A stretch of 64,000 nucleotides of DNA from positions 1 through 64,000 of the forward strand of contig JANNIH010000054.1 in assembly GCA_031404815.1 (NCBI GenBank), read 5' to 3'. Shown here one piece after another: positions 40,041 through 48,766 of the stretch. The translations under genes and the position numbers were made by a program. Within the stretch, counting starts at the first letter, position 1. Each line of letters starts with the position of its first letter. The notes beneath the pieces were generated by a model, which was given only the letters and a program-made list of their open reading frames with translations, had not been told where the DNA came from and did no database searches. This stretch comes from DASYKS01 sp031404815. GTDB lineage: Bacteria; Acidobacteriota; Thermoanaerobaculia; Multivoradales; UBA5704.

Positions 40041-41294
40041 TTAAAACGGCGTGCCGGGCGTGAAGCGGCGCGACCAGATCCCCTGCAGGCCATCTTGGAA
40101 CACCACGACGAAGTTGCCCGCGGTGCCGAGATGGGCAATCTTCGGGTCCCTCGAGCGCAGATCTCCGGGCGGATAAGTGTCAATCGGGAAATCGGTTCCG
40201 GTAGCAACGCCGTTCAGGGTGAAGCGCCGGCCGTTGACCGCACCGCCGGACAGAAGGTTGTGCTCCCAAACGACCACGAAATTGCCCTTCGAATCGTGCG
40301 AGATCGCGGGGTTCTTCTGGTTGTCGGTGGTCACCGAATTGACCCGGAAGATGTTCCCTAAGCGTCGCCCAAGTTTGTTGTAGCGAGCGCCCAATATGTC
40401 CGCGCGATCGGTCGACGGCGCCTGATCGCTCTCCCAAACGATGACGAAGTTCCCCAGGGTGCCGCACGAAATGCTCACCGGAGCGGTGCTCGCGAGCGGT
40501 GCTGCGACCACCGTTTCGGCGCCTAAGAGCGCGCCGGCCGGAGAGATCCGACGCAGCGACACCCCTTTGTGGTTCGGCTGGAACAGGGGAAATCCATCGG
40601 CGGTGGTCCAGGCAACATCGATCTGCCCGGTTGAATCGACACAGAGATCGGGGCGATCGCCGTTGACCAGCCGGGTGTTGAGCTTGACCGGAATCCCAAG
40701 CGCCACACCATTCTTGTCGAAGCGGCGGAACAAGATCTCCGGATCGGTCCCGTTGGTCGTGGCACCCGGGGGCAGGAAGCGGATCCAGGCGATCACAAAT
40801 CCACCGCCTGGAGTGCGGCCCACCGTCGGGTTGAAATCGGCGTAATGCGGCAAGAGAGGATCGTCGAGGCTGACCAGGATCGGCGTTCCTTGCAAAACTC
40901 CGGCGAGCGAGTAGCGCTGCGCGAGGATTTCGCTATTGCCGGAGGCGACCGACGACCAGGCTGCGGTATAGCCGGTGGTATCTCCGGCCACATTGACATC
41001 GTACTGTTCGGGCGGCAGAACGCCTTTGTTGATCTGGAAGTCGGCCGCGCGGGGCGCACCGGTGTTCTTGAACAGCCGACCGATCACCCCCTTGGGATCG
41101 AGCGCGCTCTCCCCCTCCCAGGCGATCAGAAACTCGCTGGTGGCGAGCCCGGCAACCGACGCCGTGGTCTGCGAGCAGGTCGTGCACGAGCTGGCGCGAG
41201 CTTTGGCGGCGATCGGTGCAGGCCCCGCGGCGCCCGCGGGCTGAAGCGCGGCGAAGAGAAGGGTTGAGGCGACGAGGATCGAGAGCTTGAACAT
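40041..41294 (-). CDS. Secreted repeat (propeller-like) protein, paralog B
   Basis: 417 residues from ATG 41294 (signal peptide MFKLSILVASTLLFAALQPAGA). The longer frame to 41513 is rejected because GAGGAG lies 9-10 nt before this ATG and the signal peptide begins here. It aligns with paralog A throughout: SSCTTC against SACTDC, RPDLCVDSTG against RPDVCIDSSN, ISCGTLGNFVIVWESDQAPSTDRADI against ISCGKGGTYVIVWQTDQAPAIDRGDI. Repeats again follow the IAW...ILFRRFDKNG pattern. The pair looks like a tandem duplication followed by divergence. Function is unknown. Confidence 0.8.
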   Translation of the reverse strand: MFKLSILVASTLLFAALQPAGAAGPAPIAAKARASSCTTCSQTTASVAGLATSEFLIAWEGESALDPKGVIGRLFKNTGAPRAADFQINKGVLPPEQYDVNVAGDTTGYTAAWSSVASGNSEILAQRYSLAGVLQGTPILVSLDDPLLPHYADFNPTVGRTPGGGFVIAWIRFLPPGATTNGTDPEILFRRFDKNGVALGIPVKLNTRLVNGDRPDLCVDSTGQIDVAWTTADGFPLFQPNHKGVSLRRISPAGALLGAETVVAAPLASTAPVSISCGTLGNFVIVWESDQAPSTDRADILGARYNKLGRRLGNIFRVNSVTTDNQKNPAISHDSKGNFVVVWEHNLLSGGAVNGRRFTLNGVATGTDFPIDTYPPGDLRSRDPKIAHLGTAGNFVVVFQDGLQGIWSRRFTPGTPF

Positions 41295-41307
41295 GGGGAA
41301 AATCTCC

Positions 41308-41349
41308 TCGGTTAAGTCTGTCCGGGTGAGTCTGGCCGGGTGAGTCTGG
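41308..41349. promoter_or_regulatory. Three 14-bp direct repeats upstream of paralog B
   Basis: Two perfect copies of CCGGGTGAGTCTGG (41322-41335 and 41336-41349) and a degenerate third (41308-41321) are contiguous, just before the paralog B ribosome site. They could be an iterated operator in the promoter or leader. No similar set precedes paralog A. Confidence 0.45.
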
Positions 41350-41559
41350 CTTCGAAGTAGGGGTGCGTCGAACCGGTGGTTGGGGACGTGCCGAAGGCTC
41401 GGACCGCCTGGATCAGGCGCGATCTTATACATCCAAGGGTATACGTGCGAGGCTCGGGAGACGTTGAGGTGACGTCCGCCGCCGGTTTCGTTCCCGCCCC
41501 CTGGCGTGTCCAAGGGACTAGAAGCGGCGCCGACTCTTATAGGCCCCGGAGGAATTTCG

Positions 41560-42438
41560 ATGGACGCGCAGAAAGCCCGCCGGCTCGGCGACCCGCGGCA
41601 CTATCAGATCGCCGTGCTTTCCTCTCTCTTGCTGTATGGGGTGACCGCACTCGACTTCGAGGTCGCGCCACTGCGCATCGCAGCGATCCTCGCTACCTGC
41701 CTGGCCGTCCAGTGGTTCGCCGGCCGCCTGGCCGGCCTGTCGGCCTTCGAGCCGAGGAGCGCGTTGATCTCCGGGCTTTCGCTCTGCCTGCTCTTGCGCA
41801 CCAACTCCATGGCCCTGGCGCTCGGCGCGGCCGCCCTTGCGGTGGGCAGCAAGTTCATCCTCCGCTTTCGCGGCAAGCACCTGTTCAACCCGACCAACTT
41901 CGCGATCGTCGCGGCGATCCTCTCCGGCGGCGGTTGGGTCTCCCCCGCCCAGTGGGGCAATGCCGCCCTGTTCGGCTTCCTGATCGCAGCTCTAGGCGGC
42001 ATGGTGATCCACCGTGCGCTCCGCTCCGACGTCACCTATGCCTTCCTCGCGTTCTACCTCGCGATCCTGTTCGGGCGCGCCGCCTGGCTCGGCCAACCGG
42101 TCGCGACACCGCTCCATCAGATGAGCAACGGTGCGTTCCTGATCTTCGCGTTCTTCATGATCTCCGATCCCAAAACCACCCCCGACTCGCGAATCGGGAG
42201 GATCGTTTTCGCCGCCGGGGTGGCGCTCGGCGCGGGCTTTGTGACCTTCGTACTCTACCGGCCGAACGGCCTGCTGCTATCGCTGGTCGCGATGTGCCTC
42301 ACCGTGCCGATCTGGGACCGGCTGCTGCCCGGCAAGCGGTTCGACTGGCGGCAGGCCGGCGCGAGCCCGACCAGGACTGCACCTCAAGCAACGATGACAA
42401 CTCCCGCACCCGGCCTCGCGGCCTCCGTGCCGGTCTAG
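41560..42438 (+). CDS. Stand-alone RnfD/NqrB-like membrane protein
   Basis: 292 residues with about nine membrane helices. KHLFNPTNFAIV, QMSNGAFLIFAFFMISDPKTTPDSR and the helix spacing match the RnfD/NqrB family, which in Rnf and Nqr complexes carries a covalent FMN and moves Na+ or H+. No other rnf or nqr gene is nearby. The flavin-attachment SGAT-type motif is not seen; the TT of DPKTTP sits in a different loop. CCGGAGGAA precedes ATG 41560, so the longer frame from 41506 is rejected. Next is a DUF2330 gene 28 bp downstream, suggesting a two-gene operon. Confidence 0.82.
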   Translation: MDAQKARRLGDPRHYQIAVLSSLLLYGVTALDFEVAPLRIAAILATCLAVQWFAGRLAGLSAFEPRSALISGLSLCLLLRTNSMALALGAAALAVGSKFILRFRGKHLFNPTNFAIVAAILSGGGWVSPAQWGNAALFGFLIAALGGMVIHRALRSDVTYAFLAFYLAILFGRAAWLGQPVATPLHQMSNGAFLIFAFFMISDPKTTPDSRIGRIVFAAGVALGAGFVTFVLYRPNGLLLSLVAMCLTVPIWDRLLPGKRFDWRQAGASPTRTAPQATMTTPAPGLAASVPV

Positions 42439-42466
42439 TTTCAACCGAGAGAAAGGACGGATCACC

Positions 42467-43846
42467 ATGACTCGTCGAACGAAAACAGGGCATACAAGGC
42501 TCGCGATCGCGATCGCGGTGGTTCTGGCCGCAGGGCCGCTCGCGCCCACGATCTTCGCGTTCTGCGGCTTCTACGTCGCGAAGGCGGACACCAAGCTGTT
42601 CAATCAGGCCTCCCAGATCGTCATGGTGCGCGATGGCGATCGCACGGTGCTCACGATGGCGAATGACTTCCAGGGCGATCCGAAGGAGTTCGCCATGGTC
42701 GTTCCGGTCCCCGTGGTCTTGAAGCGGGAGCAGATCCACGTCGCGGACAAGGGGCTGATCGATCATCTGGACGCCTACACCGCGCCGCGGCTCGTTGAGT
42801 ACTTCGACGAAAATCCCTGCCGGCGCGTGTTGTATGAGCGGATGGCGGCCCCGCAAAGTTCGGCTGCCGGCGTCGAGGGCGGGATGGCCAGCGATCGAGC
42901 GGAAAAGCTCGGCGTGCGGATCGAAGCGAAATACACCGTCGGGGAGTACGACATTCTCATCCTGTCGGCCACCCAGAGCTCCGGGCTCGAAACCTGGCTG
43001 CGAGAGAGCGGCTATCGCATCCCCGAAGGAGCGAGCGGAGTGCTCGGCGCCTACATCAAACAGGGGATGAAATTCTTTGTCGCCAAGGTCAACTTGAAAG
43101 AGCAGTCGAAGCTCGGGTTCAGCTCTCTGCGCCCCCTCCAGGTCGCCTACGAGGCGGCGAAGTTCATGTTGCCGATCCGCCTCGGGATGGTCAACTCCAA
43201 GGGCGCGCAGGAGATGTTCGTCTACACCCTTTCCCGCAAGGGTCGGGTCGAGACGACCAACTACCGCACGGTCAAGCTTCCCACGGGCGACGAGATCCCG
43301 CCCTACGTGAAGAACGAGTTCGGGGACTTCTACAAGGCGATGTTTACGCGCCAGGTGAAAAAAGAGGATTCCCAGGCGGTGTTTCTCGAGTACGCCTGGG
43401 ACATGAGCTGGTGCGATCCGTGCGCCGCCGATCCGCTATCGCAAGCCGAGCTGCGCGAGCTCGGGGTCTTTTGGCTCGACGGTCCCGCAGTTTCCGGGGG
43501 GCGTGGCGGCTTCATCCCCTCGGGCGCCCAGGACGTGTTCGTCACCCGCCTCCATCTGCGCTACGACCGGGCGCACTTCCCTGAGGATCTGGTGTTCCAG
43601 GCGACCGCCGATCGGGAGAATTTCCAGGGACGCTACGTCCTGCGTCACCCGTGGTCGGGCAACGACCGTTGCGAAGAGGCGCGCGAGTACCGGCGCGAGC
43701 TGCCCCGGCGGCTCGATCGCGAGGCGCAGACGCTCGCCAACCTAACCGGATGGGAGATCAACAAAATCCGCGGCAGGATGAACCTCTCGAGTGTTTCGAA
43801 CCCGACGCCCGAGGAGGAGCCCTGGTGGAAACGGATCTGGGATTGA
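42467..43846 (+). CDS. DUF2330 secreted protein
   Basis: 459 residues. A signal peptide ends at about IFAFC, then FCGFYVAKADTKLFNQASQIVM and MANDFQGDPKEFAMVVPVPV, which are the signature blocks of DUF2330. DMSWCDPCAADPLS in the C-terminal third carries a CxxC pair, and further cysteines are at ENPCRRVLY and NDRCEEAREY. In some relatives the C-terminus holds a membrane helix; here it ends after EEPWWKRIWD without one. It lies directly after the RnfD-like gene. An extracytoplasmic redox role is inferred only from the CxxC and this pairing. Confidence 0.88.
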   Translation: MTRRTKTGHTRLAIAIAVVLAAGPLAPTIFAFCGFYVAKADTKLFNQASQIVMVRDGDRTVLTMANDFQGDPKEFAMVVPVPVVLKREQIHVADKGLIDHLDAYTAPRLVEYFDENPCRRVLYERMAAPQSSAAGVEGGMASDRAEKLGVRIEAKYTVGEYDILILSATQSSGLETWLRESGYRIPEGASGVLGAYIKQGMKFFVAKVNLKEQSKLGFSSLRPLQVAYEAAKFMLPIRLGMVNSKGAQEMFVYTLSRKGRVETTNYRTVKLPTGDEIPPYVKNEFGDFYKAMFTRQVKKEDSQAVFLEYAWDMSWCDPCAADPLSQAELRELGVFWLDGPAVSGGRGGFIPSGAQDVFVTRLHLRYDRAHFPEDLVFQATADRENFQGRYVLRHPWSGNDRCEEAREYRRELPRRLDREAQTLANLTGWEINKIRGRMNLSSVSNPTPEEEPWWKRIWD

Positions 43847-43868
43847 CCTCGTTGTAGAATGCGCGGTT

Positions 43869-43904
43869 CCGGCAGGAGCGCTCGCTTCGGGGCGCTCTTG
43901 CCGG
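43869..43904. other. Hairpin in the lepA leader
   Basis: CCGGCAGGAGCG pairs with CGCTCTTGCCGG (one G-T pair) around a 12-nt loop whose edges can pair further. It ends about 15 nt before the lepA TTG and just before its GAGG. It has no T tract. It may affect lepA translation or be the end of the DUF2330 transcript. Confidence 0.45.
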
Positions 43905-43919
43905 GCATTGAGGCCTCCC

Positions 43920-45719
43920 TTGGAAGACATCCGCAACTTCTGCATCATTGCCCACATCGACCACGGCAAATCGACGCTCGCCGATCGCTTGATCCAACGC
44001 TGCGGCGGGGTCGAGAAGAGGGAGTTTCGCGACCAACTGCTCGACTCGATGGACATCGAGCGCGAGCGTGGGATCACGATCAAGAGCAACTCCGTGAGCT
44101 TGTCCTATACCGCCAAGGACGGCATCACCTATCGCCTGAATTTGATCGACACCCCCGGTCACGTCGATTTCTCCCACGAGGTTCGACGCTCGCTGATGTC
44201 GTGCGAGGGGGCGCTGCTCTTGGTGGACGCCTCCCAAGGGGTCGAGGCGCAAACGCTCGCGAACCTCTACGTCGCGATGGAATACGACCTCACAATCGTG
44301 CCGGTGATCAACAAGATCGACCTCCCTTCGGCCGACATCGACCGGGTGCGCGAGGAGATCGACGCCGACCTCGGGCTCGATCCGTTCGAAGCGGTGCTCT
44401 GTTCGGCGAAGCTTGCCATCGGTATCGACGACGTGCTCGAAGCGGTGGTCACCCGCCTGCCGCCGCCCATGGGAAGAGTCGAAGACCCCCTGCGCGCTCT
44501 GATCCTCGACGCCCAGTACGACGCCTACCGCGGCGTCGTACTGCTGATCCGAGTGAAAGAGGGGTCGATCCGCCCGGGCCAGAAAGTGGTGCTGATGCAC
44601 TCGCGCCGCGAGTACGACGTCGAAGAGGTCGGCCTGCTCCAGCTGAAGCGCGTGAAGACCGCCGAGCTCCTCGCCGGTGCGGTCGGCTACGTTATCGCGG
44701 GGGTGAAGTCGGTCTCGGACATCGCCGTCGGCGACACGATCACCGAGGTCGCCCGCCCGGCCGCCGCCCCCTTGCCCGGCTACAAAGAGGCAAAGCCGGT
44801 GGTGTTCTCGTCGATCTACCCGATCGCCACCGACGAGTATGAAGACCTCGCCAAGGCGCTCGACAAGCTTAAGCTGAACGACGCCGCGCTCACCTTCCAG
44901 AAAGACAGTTCGACCGCGCTCGGCTTCGGCTTCCGCTGCGGCTTCTTGGGGCTCCTCCACCTCGAAGTGGTTCAGGAACGGTTGGAGCGCGAGTACGACC
45001 TGGCTCTGCTTCTTTCGGCGCCGTCGGTTCGCTACATCCTTCACTTAAGCGCCGGGGAGACGATCGAGATCGACAACCCGTCGTTCTTCCCCGACCCGGC
45101 CGCCATCGCACGCGCCGAGGAGCCGTTCATCAAGGCGTCGGTCCGCATGCCGGAGCGCTATGTCGGCGCGGTGATGGAGCTCTGCCGCGATCGGCGCGGC
45201 CAAAACACGACGTTCAACTATCTCGCGGTCGGCCGGGTCGAGATCGTCGCCGAGCTGCCACTAGCCGAAGTGCTGTTCGATTTCAACGACCGGTTGAAGA
45301 CGATCACTCAAGGGTACGGCTCGTTCGACTACGACCTGCTCGACTACCGCGACACCGATCTGGTGAAAGTGGACATCCTGGTGAACGGCGAGAAAGTGGA
45401 TGCCCTCTCCCAACTGGTCCACCGCGAGAAGGCTCGCTTGCGCGCTCTCCACTACTGCGAGCGGCTGGAGGCGACCATCCCGCGCCAACAGTTCAAGATC
45501 GCGATCCAAGGGGCGATCGGCGGCAACATCATCGCCCGCTCGACGATCAACGCCTACCGGAAGGACGTGATCGCGAAGTGTTACGGCGGCGACATCTCGC
45601 GCAAGAGGAAGCTGCTCGAAAAGCAGAAGGAGGGCAAGAAGAGGATGAAGATCGTCGGCTCGGTCGAGATCCCCCAAGAAGCGTTCCTCGCCGTGCTCAA
45701 GACCGACCTCGACAGCTGA
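43920..45719 (+). CDS. lepA: Translation elongation factor 4 (LepA)
   Basis: 599 residues, a ribosome-dependent GTPase that promotes back-translocation and helps stalled ribosomes. G1 is AHIDHGKST (10-18), G3 is DTPGH, G4 is NKID. The EF-G-like domains and the LepA-specific C-terminal domain (NGEKVDALSQLVHRE, GGNIIARSTINAYRKDVIAKCYGGDISRKRKLLEKQK) are complete. The start is TTG at 43920, giving MEDIRNFCIIAH, which fits the family; the frame runs upstream to 43791, but that overlaps DUF2330 and has no family residues. GAGG lies 7-8 nt before it. Confidence 0.97.
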   Translation: MEDIRNFCIIAHIDHGKSTLADRLIQRCGGVEKREFRDQLLDSMDIERERGITIKSNSVSLSYTAKDGITYRLNLIDTPGHVDFSHEVRRSLMSCEGALLLVDASQGVEAQTLANLYVAMEYDLTIVPVINKIDLPSADIDRVREEIDADLGLDPFEAVLCSAKLAIGIDDVLEAVVTRLPPPMGRVEDPLRALILDAQYDAYRGVVLLIRVKEGSIRPGQKVVLMHSRREYDVEEVGLLQLKRVKTAELLAGAVGYVIAGVKSVSDIAVGDTITEVARPAAAPLPGYKEAKPVVFSSIYPIATDEYEDLAKALDKLKLNDAALTFQKDSSTALGFGFRCGFLGLLHLEVVQERLEREYDLALLLSAPSVRYILHLSAGETIEIDNPSFFPDPAAIARAEEPFIKASVRMPERYVGAVMELCRDRRGQNTTFNYLAVGRVEIVAELPLAEVLFDFNDRLKTITQGYGSFDYDLLDYRDTDLVKVDILVNGEKVDALSQLVHREKARLRALHYCERLEATIPRQQFKIAIQGAIGGNIIARSTINAYRKDVIAKCYGGDISRKRKLLEKQKEGKKRMKIVGSVEIPQEAFLAVLKTDLDS

Positions 45720-45826
45720 GGCGTCGGTTTCTCAACGTCTCCGTCCCCATCTTGGGCTGGCGGCGCACTCTTGGCTCGGGGGGCCTCGCCTTCGTACCGA
45801 AGGGGGGATTACGGGAAGGACGATGG

Positions 45827-46756
45827 ATGAGCACACGACACGTGCTTTCGCTGGCGGATCTCGAGGCCACGACGATCCGGCGGATCGTCGATATGGCGGT
45901 CGCGATCGGCGCCGGCAAACCGTACGGCAAACCGCTCGCCGACAAGGTGGTTGGCGTCTATTTCAAGAAGACTTCGACCCGGACGCGCACCGCGTTCACG
46001 ATCGGCGCGATGAAACTCGGCGCCTCGGTGATCTCGTACGGGCCGAACGATCTTCAGATCAACACGGGCGAGACGCTCGAAGACACGGCTCGCGTGCTGG
46101 AAAACTACCTCGACGCGTTGGTCATCCGCACCAATGAGCCCATTGAAGAGATGCGCGCGCTCGCCGATGCGGGCAACCTACCGATCGTGAACGCGATGAG
46201 CGACAGCGAACACCCGACCCAAGCGCTCTGCGATCTCGCGGCACTCCAAGAGCACTTTGGCCGGCTCGAAGGGCTCCATGTGCTCTACATCGGCGAGGGA
46301 AACAACACGACCACCGCTCTCGCCCGCGCGTTCGGCAAACTGCCGAACATGCGGCTCACGATCGTCACCCCCGAGGGGTACGGCATTGCGGATGAGGTGG
46401 TGGCGGAAGCGCAAGGCTACGCCGCTTCGACCGGCTCGGCGATCGAGCAGCATCATCGCATGGACGACCTGCCTGGCGGAGTGGATGCGGTCTATTCCAC
46501 CCGCTGGATGACGATGGGGGTGGGCAAGAAGGACTCCGATTGGCTGGAGCGTTTCCGTCCTTACACCATCGACCCCGCCGTGATGGCCAGGGTCTCCAAG
46601 AACGACACGGTCTTCATGCACGACCTCCCCGCGATGCGTGGTTACGAAGTGGTGAACGCAGTGCTCGACGGACCGCAGAGCATCGCGTTCCGCCAGGCAT
46701 TCCACAAGATGTCGAGCGCGATGGGAGTGCTCTCGTACTGCATCCTCGGGCACTAG
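45827..46756 (+). CDS. Ornithine/aspartate carbamoyltransferase family enzyme, divergent
   Basis: 309 residues with both carbamoyltransferase domains. The carbamoyl-phosphate loop is KKTSTRTRTAF (48-58) and HPTQ is at 129-132, both intact. The amino-acid side is unusual: the ornithine enzyme's HCLP is HDLP here (265-268), and the D-x3-SMG loop is TRWMTMG (225-231). The C-terminal helix is FHKMSSAMGVLSYC. It may still be the ornithine enzyme of this organism, as no other is visible, or it may use another amine. GGGAAGGA precedes ATG 45827. It is 108 bp from lepA and about 13 kb from the arginine operon. Confidence 0.8.
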   Translation: MSTRHVLSLADLEATTIRRIVDMAVAIGAGKPYGKPLADKVVGVYFKKTSTRTRTAFTIGAMKLGASVISYGPNDLQINTGETLEDTARVLENYLDALVIRTNEPIEEMRALADAGNLPIVNAMSDSEHPTQALCDLAALQEHFGRLEGLHVLYIGEGNNTTTALARAFGKLPNMRLTIVTPEGYGIADEVVAEAQGYAASTGSAIEQHHRMDDLPGGVDAVYSTRWMTMGVGKKDSDWLERFRPYTIDPAVMARVSKNDTVFMHDLPAMRGYEVVNAVLDGPQSIAFRQAFHKMSSAMGVLSYCILGH

Positions 46757-46810
46757 ACGAGAAGGTCGGTTCCGCGGACGGGGAGGGTGCCGTATCATGT
46801 GGCGCACGTC

Positions 46811-47500
46811 ATGACCGCCTCGCGCCACCTCCCCGAACCGCTTCCGATCTTCCCGCTCACCGGGACGCTCCTGCTGCCGGCCAACTGGCTGCCACTCAAC
46901 ATCTTCGAGCCGCGCTATTTGGCGATGGTCGAGGACGCGATGGCCGGGGGCAAGACGATCGGCATGATCCAACCGTTAGAGCCGCGCCAGGACAACGCGC
47001 CCCCCTATGAGGTGCTGCTCGAGGAGATCGAGGATCACCCTCGGCTCTATCGGGTCGGCTGCGCCGGGCGGATCGAGCGCTACGAGCCTCAGCCGGATGG
47101 CCGGTTCATGATTTTGCTGCGCGGCGTCTCGCGCTTCCGGGTGGAGAGCGAGCTGCCGCTCCACCGCGGCTACCGCCGGGTGGTGCCCGACTTTTCCGGC
47201 TTCGCACGCGACGAGGCGGAGGGTTCGGTGCTGCTCGATCCGCGGCGACTGCTCTCCGCGGTGCGCGCGTTCGCCGGCCGCCAAGGGCTCGAATTCGACG
47301 ACGAGGTGCTCGATGCACTCCCCGGCATCGCCCTGCTCAACGGCTTGTCGGTCGCCCTGCCGTTCCGCTCGGGTGAGAAACAGGCGCTGCTCGAAGCCGA
47401 AACCCCGGCCGAGCGCGAGGAGATGCTGCTCACCCTGCTCGGCATGGGGCTCGACCTCGTCGACCCGGAAGATCGCTACGTTCCACCAATCTTGAACTGA
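46811..47500 (+). CDS. LON peptidase substrate-binding domain protein
   Basis: About 229 residues, a stand-alone Lon N-domain without ATPase or protease parts. LPIFPLTGTLLLPANWLPLNIFEPRY is the start of the domain, shortened here in description to its opening LPIFPLTGTLLLP; GRIERYEPQPDGRFMILLRG and the helical end RSGEKQALLEAET complete it. The family's role is unclear and may be substrate delivery. Two starts are possible: GTG 46787, directly on a GGGGAGG, or ATG 46811, 12 nt after a TATCAT box. The second gives the usual family N-terminus. Confidence 0.87.
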   Translation: MTASRHLPEPLPIFPLTGTLLLPANWLPLNIFEPRYLAMVEDAMAGGKTIGMIQPLEPRQDNAPPYEVLLEEIEDHPRLYRVGCAGRIERYEPQPDGRFMILLRGVSRFRVESELPLHRGYRRVVPDFSGFARDEAEGSVLLDPRRLLSAVRAFAGRQGLEFDDEVLDALPGIALLNGLSVALPFRSGEKQALLEAETPAEREEMLLTLLGMGLDLVDPEDRYVPPILN

Positions 47501-47507
47501 GTGGCGC

Positions 47508-48659
47508 GTGGTCGACCCCTCCCCCCCGGGCCTCTACCTCCACGTCCCGTTCTGCTCTGCGATCTGCCCCTACTGCGATTTCTCGGTGCTCACCGGGGGG
47601 CTTCTGGCCCGTCGGCGTTTCGTGGCATCGCTGCTTGCCGAAATTGCCCTCTGGGCGGATTCCGGCTGGCGCGGATTCGACACGATCTACTTCGGCGGCG
47701 GCACCCCCTCCGCCCTTCTACCGGAGCAGATCGGCGAGATCCTGGCGGCGATCTGCGCGACGTTTCCGGAGAGCGCCGCCGCGCGGATCTTCTTCGAAGC
47801 GAACCCGGAGGACGCATCACCCGAGAATTTCGCCGCGCTCCGGGCCCTCGGGGTGGCCACTCTCTCGCTGGGTGTTCAGTCGTTTGACCCTTCAGAGCTC
47901 GCCTTCCTCGGTCGGCGGCACACCCCGAGCCAAGGGGAGCGGGCGTTCCACCTCGCGCGGGAAGCGGGTTTCGGCACCGTATCGTTCGATCTGATCTTCG
48001 GCCTTCCCGACCAGACGCCGGAAGCCTGGCGCCGTTCGCTCGAAGCGGCCGTGCGGTTGAGCGCCGACCACATCTCCTGCTACCAACTGACCATCCACGA
48101 GGGGACGCCCTTCGGCTCCCGCCGCGACCGCGGCCACCTCGCCGAAATGCCCGAGCCGGCGCAGGCGGAGATTTTCCACCTCACCCACCAGTTGCTGGGC
48201 GATGCCGGCTACGAGGGGTACGAAGTCTCGAACTTCGCTCGCACTTCGGAACACCGCTCGCGCCACAACCAGAAGTACTGGCACCACATCCCCTACCTCG
48301 GCCTCGGCCCTTCCGCCCACTCCTTCGACGGCGCGCGCCGTTGGTGGAATGAGCGAAAGATCGGGCCTTGGGCCGCGAAGATCGACCAAGCCACCCGGCC
48401 GATCGCCGATTCCGAAACCCTCACCCCCGCCGACCTTGCGCTCGAAGCGTTGATGCTTACGCTCCGCACGAAAGAGGGCCTCGACCTTGGGGCTTTCCGG
48501 GAGCGTTACGGCGTGGACCTCGAAGCGAAGAACGCCGAGCTGGTGGAGAGGGCGATCGAGGGCGGCCTGCTGGTCCGCGAGGGGGAGAGGCTAAAGCCTA
48601 CGCTCGCGGGTCTTGCCGTGGCCGATGGTTTGGCTCGGGATTTCGAGGTGGGGGAATAG
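47508..48659 (+). CDS. hemW: HemW, radical SAM heme chaperone
   Basis: 383 residues. The 4Fe-4S cluster ligands are Cys16, Cys20 and Cys23 in CSAICPYC; GGGTPS is the SAM-binding turn; LGVQSFDP and YQLTIHEGTPF are further HemN/HemW blocks; the HemN C-terminal domain follows. The protein lacks the extra N-terminal residues of true coproporphyrinogen dehydrogenase HemN and fits the HemW group that inserts heme into proteins. The start is GTG, 7 nt after the LON-domain stop, so the two genes are likely co-transcribed. Confidence 0.92.
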   Translation: MVDPSPPGLYLHVPFCSAICPYCDFSVLTGGLLARRRFVASLLAEIALWADSGWRGFDTIYFGGGTPSALLPEQIGEILAAICATFPESAAARIFFEANPEDASPENFAALRALGVATLSLGVQSFDPSELAFLGRRHTPSQGERAFHLAREAGFGTVSFDLIFGLPDQTPEAWRRSLEAAVRLSADHISCYQLTIHEGTPFGSRRDRGHLAEMPEPAQAEIFHLTHQLLGDAGYEGYEVSNFARTSEHRSRHNQKYWHHIPYLGLGPSAHSFDGARRWWNERKIGPWAAKIDQATRPIADSETLTPADLALEALMLTLRTKEGLDLGAFRERYGVDLEAKNAELVERAIEGGLLVREGERLKPTLAGLAVADGLARDFEVGE

Positions 48660-48766
48660 GCCCCGCTCGCCGTTCCCATCAAACAACAGGCGTGGCTGTA
48701 ATACACTTCCTTTCAGTGGTTTGCAAGCCATATCGAGCCGTAGAGGCGCCGCAAGAGGGTGAGCCA

